Shown: piece by piece, positions 7,470-11,201 of the stretch
Numbering within the stretch: position 1 is the stretch's first letter
How the letters are laid out: the number at the start of each line of letters is the position of its first letter
Origin: Desulfuromonadales bacterium
GTDB taxonomy: Bacteria; Desulfobacterota; Desulfuromonadia; Desulfuromonadales; JACZKF01
NCBI GenBank assembly: GCA_014860175.1
Contig: JACZKF010000166.1
Location: 1 to 11,201, forward strand
DNA length: 11,201 nucleotides
Reading direction: 5' to 3'
Made by a program: the position numbers and the translations under genes
The notes under the pieces: generated by a model
Told to the model about the DNA's origin: nothing
Database searches by the model: none
What the model saw: only the letters and a program-made list of their open reading frames with translations

Positions 7470-7480
7470 GGCGGACAAAA
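7470..7480. promoter_or_regulatory. GGCGGACAAAA motif shared with the fdnG upstream region
   Basis: This 11-mer is identical to 1612-1622. In both places it is followed by NNANCCA and preceded by CC three bases upstream. Here it lies about 80 bases before the predicted sigma54 start. It may mark a site for a regulator common to both transcription units. Confidence 0.3.
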
Positions 7481-7527
7481 AGACCCAGCCACGAGAACAA
7501 TAATCACGCAATTTCAATAATTTAGCT

Positions 7528-7545
7528 TCGGCATGCTTTCTGCTT
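7528..7545 (+). promoter_or_regulatory. Candidate sigma54 (-24/-12) promoter of fdhD-mobA
   Basis: CGGCATG-N4-CTGCTT keeps the invariant GG (7530-7531) and GC (7542-7543) ten bases apart. It differs from the consensus at the first T of the -24 box and the first T of the -12 box. The predicted start near 7555 gives a leader of about 25 bases. It is weaker than the fdnG promoter but has the same GGCATG core, and a sigma54 activator gene is downstream in the same unit. Confidence 0.55.
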
Positions 7546-7579
7546 TCAAGGGGGAAGGCGCAAAAAGAGAGGAGAACGC

Positions 7580-9043
7580 ATGGACGCCGAGAGGAAATCC
7601 ACCATCCTGAAATACGAAAAGGGGACCCTCCGCCAGCTGGAGCGGGAAGTGGTGCAGGAGTTCCCCCTGCGCCTGACGGTCAACGGCCGCGAACTGGCCA
7701 CCCTGATCGCCTCGCCGCACCAGCTCAACTTCCTGGTGGCCGGTTTCCTGCGCCTGCAGGGGTTCGTCGACTGCCTCGACGACATCGCCAGCCTGGGGGT
7801 CTGTGCCGAGTTCGGCGCCGCCCAGGTGCGCCTGAACCGGCATCGGTTGCCGGAGCGGCTGCGGCCGGTACTCACCTCCGGCTGCGGTACCGGCATCACT
7901 TTTGCCGCTCCCGGCGAAGAGCTGCCGAAAGTCAACGCCGGCCGCCGCTACGGCGCCACCGAGGTGACCGCCCTGATGCGCGAGCTCTCCCACCGCGCCG
8001 AGCAGTATCGCAGCCACGGCGGCATCCACTCGGCGGCGGTCGGCGACGGGGCAGAACTGCTTCTCTTCGCCGAGGATCTGGGCCGGCACAACACCCTCGA
8101 TCGCATCGCCGGCGAGGCGCTGTTCAAGGGGATCGATCTGGCCGGCAAGATGCTGGTGACCTCCGGGCGCGTCTCCACCGAAATGGTGGCCAAAGCCGCC
8201 CGCCTCGGCATCGGCCTGATCGCCTCGCGCACCTCCCCCACCGATATGGCCGTGCAGTTGAGTCGGCAGGCAGGTGTCACGTTGATCGGCTATGCGCGGG
8301 GCGACGCCTTCGATGTTTACACCCACCCCGAGCGCCTGGTGATCAACCTCCCCGCCAAGGCGGGCTCACCGCCCCCAAGGCGCAGCCAGACAGAGCAGGA
8401 CCAGCGCATTGCCGGCGTCACCGGAGTCATTCTGGCCGGGGGTGAGAGCCGCCGGATGGGGAGCGACAAGTCGCTGCTGCCGCTGCGCGGAGCCCGATTC
8501 ATCGACCATGTCTATCGCTGTATGGCCGAGCTGTTCGAGGAGGTGCTGATCGTCACCAACTCCCCCACCCTCTACCACGACCTCCCCTGCCGCAAGATTG
8601 CGGACAGCTATCGCGGTCAGGGCTCGCTGGCCGGTATCCATGCGGGGCTGCAGCACGCCGGCAGCCAGCGGATCTTCGTCGCCGCCTGCGACATGCCCTT
8701 CCTCAACGCCGAGCTGATCCGTGAGCTTTGCCGCCGCCCCGCCGCCGACGTGGTCATTCCCCGCACCGACATCGGCCTGGAACCGCTGCACGCCCTCTAT
8801 GCCAAAGAGTGCCTGGGCGCCATGGCCCAGACTCTCGATGCCGGCCAACGGCGCATCGTCAGCTTTTTCCCGGCCGTGGGGGTGCAGACCGTGCCGGCCG
8901 CCGAGCTGACCCTTTTCGATCCGCAGGGGCTCTCTTTCCGCAACATCAACACCCCGGAGGAGTACTTCGCCCTGCGTGAGCGCGGCAAGCACGATCGCCG
9001 CCAGCCAACAGCCGTGTTGCATGGGCGGCTGGAAATGAAGTAA
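7580..9043 (+). CDS. FdhD-MobA fusion: formate dehydrogenase sulfurtransferase and molybdenum cofactor guanylyltransferase
   Basis: This 487-residue cytoplasmic protein fuses two maturation enzymes. Residues 1-258 are FdhD, which passes sulfur from a cysteine desulfurase to the bis-MGD cofactor before it enters formate dehydrogenase. Motifs seen are TSGCGTG around C102, HGGIHSA (146-152), EDLGRHNTLDRI (165-176) and TSGRVSTEM from residue 194. The second cysteine of the CxxC known from E. coli FdhD is a glycine (G105). After a proline-rich linker (about 259-278), residues 280-475 are MobA, which adds GMP to molybdopterin: LAGGESRRMGSDK (285-297) is the nucleotide-binding loop, and CDMPFL and NINTPEEY are family signatures. 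GAGAGGAG ends five bases before the ATG. The fusion is a single uninterrupted frame. It probably matures the formate dehydrogenase encoded upstream. Confidence 0.94.
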   Translation: MDAERKSTILKYEKGTLRQLEREVVQEFPLRLTVNGRELATLIASPHQLNFLVAGFLRLQGFVDCLDDIASLGVCAEFGAAQVRLNRHRLPERLRPVLTSGCGTGITFAAPGEELPKVNAGRRYGATEVTALMRELSHRAEQYRSHGGIHSAAVGDGAELLLFAEDLGRHNTLDRIAGEALFKGIDLAGKMLVTSGRVSTEMVAKAARLGIGLIASRTSPTDMAVQLSRQAGVTLIGYARGDAFDVYTHPERLVINLPAKAGSPPPRRSQTEQDQRIAGVTGVILAGGESRRMGSDKSLLPLRGARFIDHVYRCMAELFEEVLIVTNSPTLYHDLPCRKIADSYRGQGSLAGIHAGLQHAGSQRIFVAACDMPFLNAELIRELCRRPAADVVIPRTDIGLEPLHALYAKECLGAMAQTLDAGQRRIVSFFPAVGVQTVPAAELTLFDPQGLSFRNINTPEEYFALRERGKHDRRQPTAVLHGRLEMK

Positions 9044-9085
9044 AGTAATCGGGTATCTTTAAACCGTTGCTTTACTGGTTGGCTG

Positions 9086-11041
9086 ATGCACAAATTGAGT
9101 AACCCGGCGACCGAAATGGTGTGGTCGCAGTATCTCGAAACCGACCATCTGGATCTGCAGCTGGTCAAGAAAGAGGTGGCCACCTCTTGGCGGCGCTGCC
9201 GTGCCCTCGGCATCGACCCCCTCAATCAGGAGCGTGCCGATGCCGGCCAACTGGAGCTGCGCGAACGGCTCCAGCTGCGCAAACACCTGGTCAAGGTGGC
9301 CCACCCCTTCATGGCCGATCTGTACAGCTTCGTCCAGGGGTCGGGGTTCCAGGTCATCCTGGCTGACGAGGAGGGGTATCTGCTGGAAGTCATCGGCGAC
9401 CCCGGCATCCTGGCCCAGACCCGGCAGGTGCAGCTCAGCCCCGGCGGCAACTGGAATGAGGAGATCAAGGGGACCAACGCCATCGGCACCGCCATTGTCG
9501 AGAAGCGCCCGGTCCAGATCCATGCCTGGGAACATTGGTGCCAGCCGCACCATTTCCTCACCTGCTCTGCCGCCCCGATCTTCGACCCGGAGGGGTGCCT
9601 GATCGGGGTGCTCGATATCACCGGCGACTTCCGCCACGCCAATGCCCACACTCTCGGCATGGTCGTAGCGGCGGTCAACGCCATCGAGAACCAGCTGCGC
9701 CTGCAGAAAACCACTGCCAAGCTGTACCTGGCCTATCGCTATTCCAGCACCCTTCTCGAGTCGATGTCCGAGGGGCTGGTCTCCATCGACACCGGCGGCA
9801 TCATCACCGAGCTCAACACCACCGGGGGACGGATTCTCGGCATCCATCCCAACAGCGCCAAGGGGCGTCACATCAACGACGTCCTGCGCACCCCCGCCCC
9901 GATGCTCCAGTTGCTGACCCACGGCAACGAGTACCGGGACCGCGAAATCTCCCTGGCGAAACTCGGCAAAACCATCTACAGCTCGGCCAGTCTGCTGCAC
10001 GACGACGGTGGCCGGGTGATCGGGGCGGTAGCGGTCCTGCGCGAAGGACGGCCGGCAATCCAGGGGAAGCCCCTGCTGCCGCGCTACTCCTTTGCCGACC
10101 TCATCGGCGCCAGCCCGGCGATTCTCGAGGCCCGGCAATGGGCGGAGCGGGCGGCGGCCATGCCGTCGACGGTCCTGCTCACCGGCGAAAGCGGCACCGG
10201 CAAGGAGCTCTTTGCCCAGGCCATCCACAGCGCCAGTCCCCGCTGCCGGGGCCCCTTCGTCGCCCTCAACTGCGCTGCCCTGCCGGAGAGCCTGATTGAA
10301 AGCGAACTGTTCGGCTATGAGGAGGGGGCCTTCACCGGGACCAAAAAGGGGGGGCAGGCGGGCAAGTTCGAACAGGCACACGGCGGCACCATTCTCCTTG
10401 ACGAAATCGGCGACATGCCCCTCGGGGTCCAGGCCAAGCTGCTGCGGGTCATCCAGGAGAAGAAGATCGCCCGCCTCGGCGCGGCCCGGGAAATGCCGGT
10501 CGATCTGCGGATCATCGCCGCCACCCACAAAGACCTGGCAGCCGAAGTGCGCGCCGGGCGCTTCCGCGAAGACCTCTACTACCGCCTGAACGTGGTCGCC
10601 ATCCGCATCCCGGCCCTGCGGGAGCGCAAGGACGACCTGCCGCTGCTGGTCTGCAAGCTGCTGGAGAGAATCGCGGTGAAGTTGAGCCGTGAGCTCCAGG
10701 CCGGCGAAGACTTTCTCGACGGACTGGCCGCCCATCACTGGCCCGGCAACGTCCGCGAGCTGGAGAACGTCCTGGAAAGGGCCGCCTTGCGAGCCGGCGC
10801 CGGCAATGTGCTCACCTCGGCGCACCTGCTTCTCGACAGCCCCGTGGTCGACACGGAACCCACTCCCCCCACCCAGCCGACCGCCGGCGAGCCGATACGC
10901 TCCTTGAAAGAGGTGGAGAAGGAGGCGATCGCCCGCGCCCTGGCCAAACACGGCGGCAACATCAGCCAGGCCGCAACCGACCTCGCCATCGGCCGCAACA
11001 CCCTTTACCGCAAGATCAAGGAGTACGGTCTTTCGGTCTGA
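9086..11041 (+). CDS. Sigma54-dependent activator with GAF, PAS, AAA+ and Fis domains (AcoR/DhaR-like)
   Basis: This 651-residue cytoplasmic activator has no receiver domain. The N-terminal half resembles AcoR/DhaR regulators: a GAF-type sensor (about 75-200) with GTNAIGTA, EHWCQPHH and LTCSAAPI, then a PAS-like segment (about 222-330). The AAA+ domain (about 345-580) has Walker A GESGTGKE (367-374) and Walker B ILLDE ending at D439-E440. Its sigma54-contact loop reads GAFTGT (414-419) where GAFTGA is usual. A Fis-type helix-turn-helix (about 608-650) ends the protein. It lies 42 bases after fdhD-mobA in the same frame, separated by TAA, and probably shares its transcript. The ATG at 9086 is the first start after that stop and has no clear Shine-Dalgarno. 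The ligand is unknown; formate or a cofactor signal is plausible from context only. Confidence 0.93.
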   Translation: MHKLSNPATEMVWSQYLETDHLDLQLVKKEVATSWRRCRALGIDPLNQERADAGQLELRERLQLRKHLVKVAHPFMADLYSFVQGSGFQVILADEEGYLLEVIGDPGILAQTRQVQLSPGGNWNEEIKGTNAIGTAIVEKRPVQIHAWEHWCQPHHFLTCSAAPIFDPEGCLIGVLDITGDFRHANAHTLGMVVAAVNAIENQLRLQKTTAKLYLAYRYSSTLLESMSEGLVSIDTGGIITELNTTGGRILGIHPNSAKGRHINDVLRTPAPMLQLLTHGNEYRDREISLAKLGKTIYSSASLLHDDGGRVIGAVAVLREGRPAIQGKPLLPRYSFADLIGASPAILEARQWAERAAAMPSTVLLTGESGTGKELFAQAIHSASPRCRGPFVALNCAALPESLIESELFGYEEGAFTGTKKGGQAGKFEQAHGGTILLDEIGDMPLGVQAKLLRVIQEKKIARLGAAREMPVDLRIIAATHKDLAAEVRAGRFREDLYYRLNVVAIRIPALRERKDDLPLLVCKLLERIAVKLSRELQAGEDFLDGLAAHHWPGNVRELENVLERAALRAGAGNVLTSAHLLLDSPVVDTEPTPPTQPTAGEPIRSLKEVEKEAIARALAKHGGNISQAATDLAIGRNTLYRKIKEYGLSV

Positions 11042-11055
11042 TCCTTCCCGGCCTT

Positions 11056-11099
11056 CAACGAAAAAGAGGAACCCTCAACCGGGCTCCTCTTTTTCGTTG
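11056..11099. terminator. Strong bidirectional terminator
   Basis: Arms 11056-11070 and 11085-11099 form a perfect 15-bp stem. The loop can close further through CCC/GGG. The outer stem holds A- and T-runs, so the GC-rich inner hairpin is followed by TTTTT on both strands. It lies 14 bases after the activator stop codon and between convergent reading frames. Confidence 0.88.
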
Positions 11100-11121
11100 C
11101 GGCGCCGCCAGCTCTTTTTCC

Positions 11122-11201
11122 TCAACGGCGCCTCTTGCCTCGGGGGGAGGGCGGTGGGGCAGCCGTCTTGAATTCGGGCTCATAGCCGACGATGTAATGG
11201 T
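11122..11201 (-). CDS. Possible C-terminus of a minus-strand gene, cut by the window edge
   Basis: Read on the minus strand, the last bases give HYIVGYEPEFKTAAPPPSP and a basic end, RGKRRR, before a TGA (complement of 11122-11124). The first part looks like folded protein and the rest like a proline-rich basic tail. The position fits a real gene end, because the bidirectional terminator lies just downstream in the convergent arrangement. The fragment is only about 26 residues, too short to name, and a chance open frame is possible. Confidence 0.4.
   Translation of the reverse strand, partial: HYIVGYEPEFKTAAPPPSPRGKRRR

Larger units (their letters stand above)
7219..7579. other. Divergent intergenic region, AT-richer than the genes around it
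   Basis: These 361 bases separate the small membrane-protein gene from fdhD-mobA. No convincing gene lies within; the open frames here have no ribosome site or recognisable fold. It holds a palindrome (7429-7443), a motif shared with the fdnG upstream region (7470-7480) and a candidate -24/-12 promoter (7528-7545). I found no clear promoter for the minus-strand gene. Confidence 0.6.

Noticed and set aside
9017..9046. A sigma70-like promoter TTGCAT-N18-TAAAGT before the second activator
   Set aside because: Only three and four of six positions match the consensus. It overlaps the end of the mobA coding region, so the evidence is too weak.
1..11201. CRISPR arrays, tRNA or rRNA genes, insertion sequences, phage or toxin-antitoxin genes
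   Set aside because: No regularly spaced repeats, tRNA-like cloverleaf, transposase motifs or terminal inverted repeats were seen anywhere in the window.

Overview
This is a GC-rich bacterial window that carries a membrane-bound, selenocysteine-containing formate dehydrogenase operon with its maturation factor and two sigma54-dependent regulators. The gene content suggests an anaerobic deltaproteobacterium of the Desulfuromonadales type (Geobacter, Pelobacter, Desulfuromonas or a relative): a Sec-type periplasmic formate dehydrogenase, an NrfD/HybB-type quinone-side anchor, a fused FdhD-MobA protein, and heavy use of sigma54 promoters with NtrC-family activators. The lineage is inferred from gene content, not from a marker gene.

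Layout. Bases 1-85 hold no gene, only a 7+2+7 inverted repeat. A response regulator of the NtrC family lies on the minus strand (86-1489). A 319-base divergent intergenic region follows, with a near-perfect -24/-12 promoter pointing right (1718-1732). The operon fdnG-fdnH-(NrfD-like gene) occupies 1809-6903, and its three genes are joined by two ATGA stop/start overlaps. The catalytic-subunit gene is a single 1002-residue frame read through an in-frame TGA at 2376-2378 (Sec190). A perfect 7-bp stem with a GGTCT loop (2390-2408) lies 18 nt after the TGA and is the SECIS element. A conventional ORF caller splits this gene in two. A hairpin terminator at 6927-6956 can serve both strands and separates the operon from a small 78-residue two-helix membrane protein on the minus strand (6982-7218).

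A second, AT-richer intergenic region (7219-7579) contains a candidate -24/-12 promoter (7528-7545), a 7+1+7 palindrome and a motif shared with the fdnG upstream region. It leads into the fdhD-mobA fusion (7580-9043) and, 42 bases later, a GAF-PAS-AAA+-Fis activator (9086-11041). This unit ends at a strong bidirectional terminator (11056-11099). Beyond it is what looks like the C-terminus of a minus-strand gene running off the right edge.

How it works together. FdnG oxidises formate in the periplasm after Tat export. FdnH passes the electrons through four [4Fe-4S] clusters to the NrfD-like membrane subunit, which should reduce menaquinone. FdhD-MobA couples two steps of cofactor maturation, the GMP addition that makes MGD and the sulfuration of the bis-MGD molybdenum or tungsten site. 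The two enhancer-binding proteins sit next to the two -24/-12 promoters and are the natural candidates to drive them. Which activator acts on which promoter cannot be read from sequence. The components are known families. The parts most worth a second look are the SECIS geometry, the FdhD-MobA fusion with a degenerate CxxC, and the shared upstream motif.
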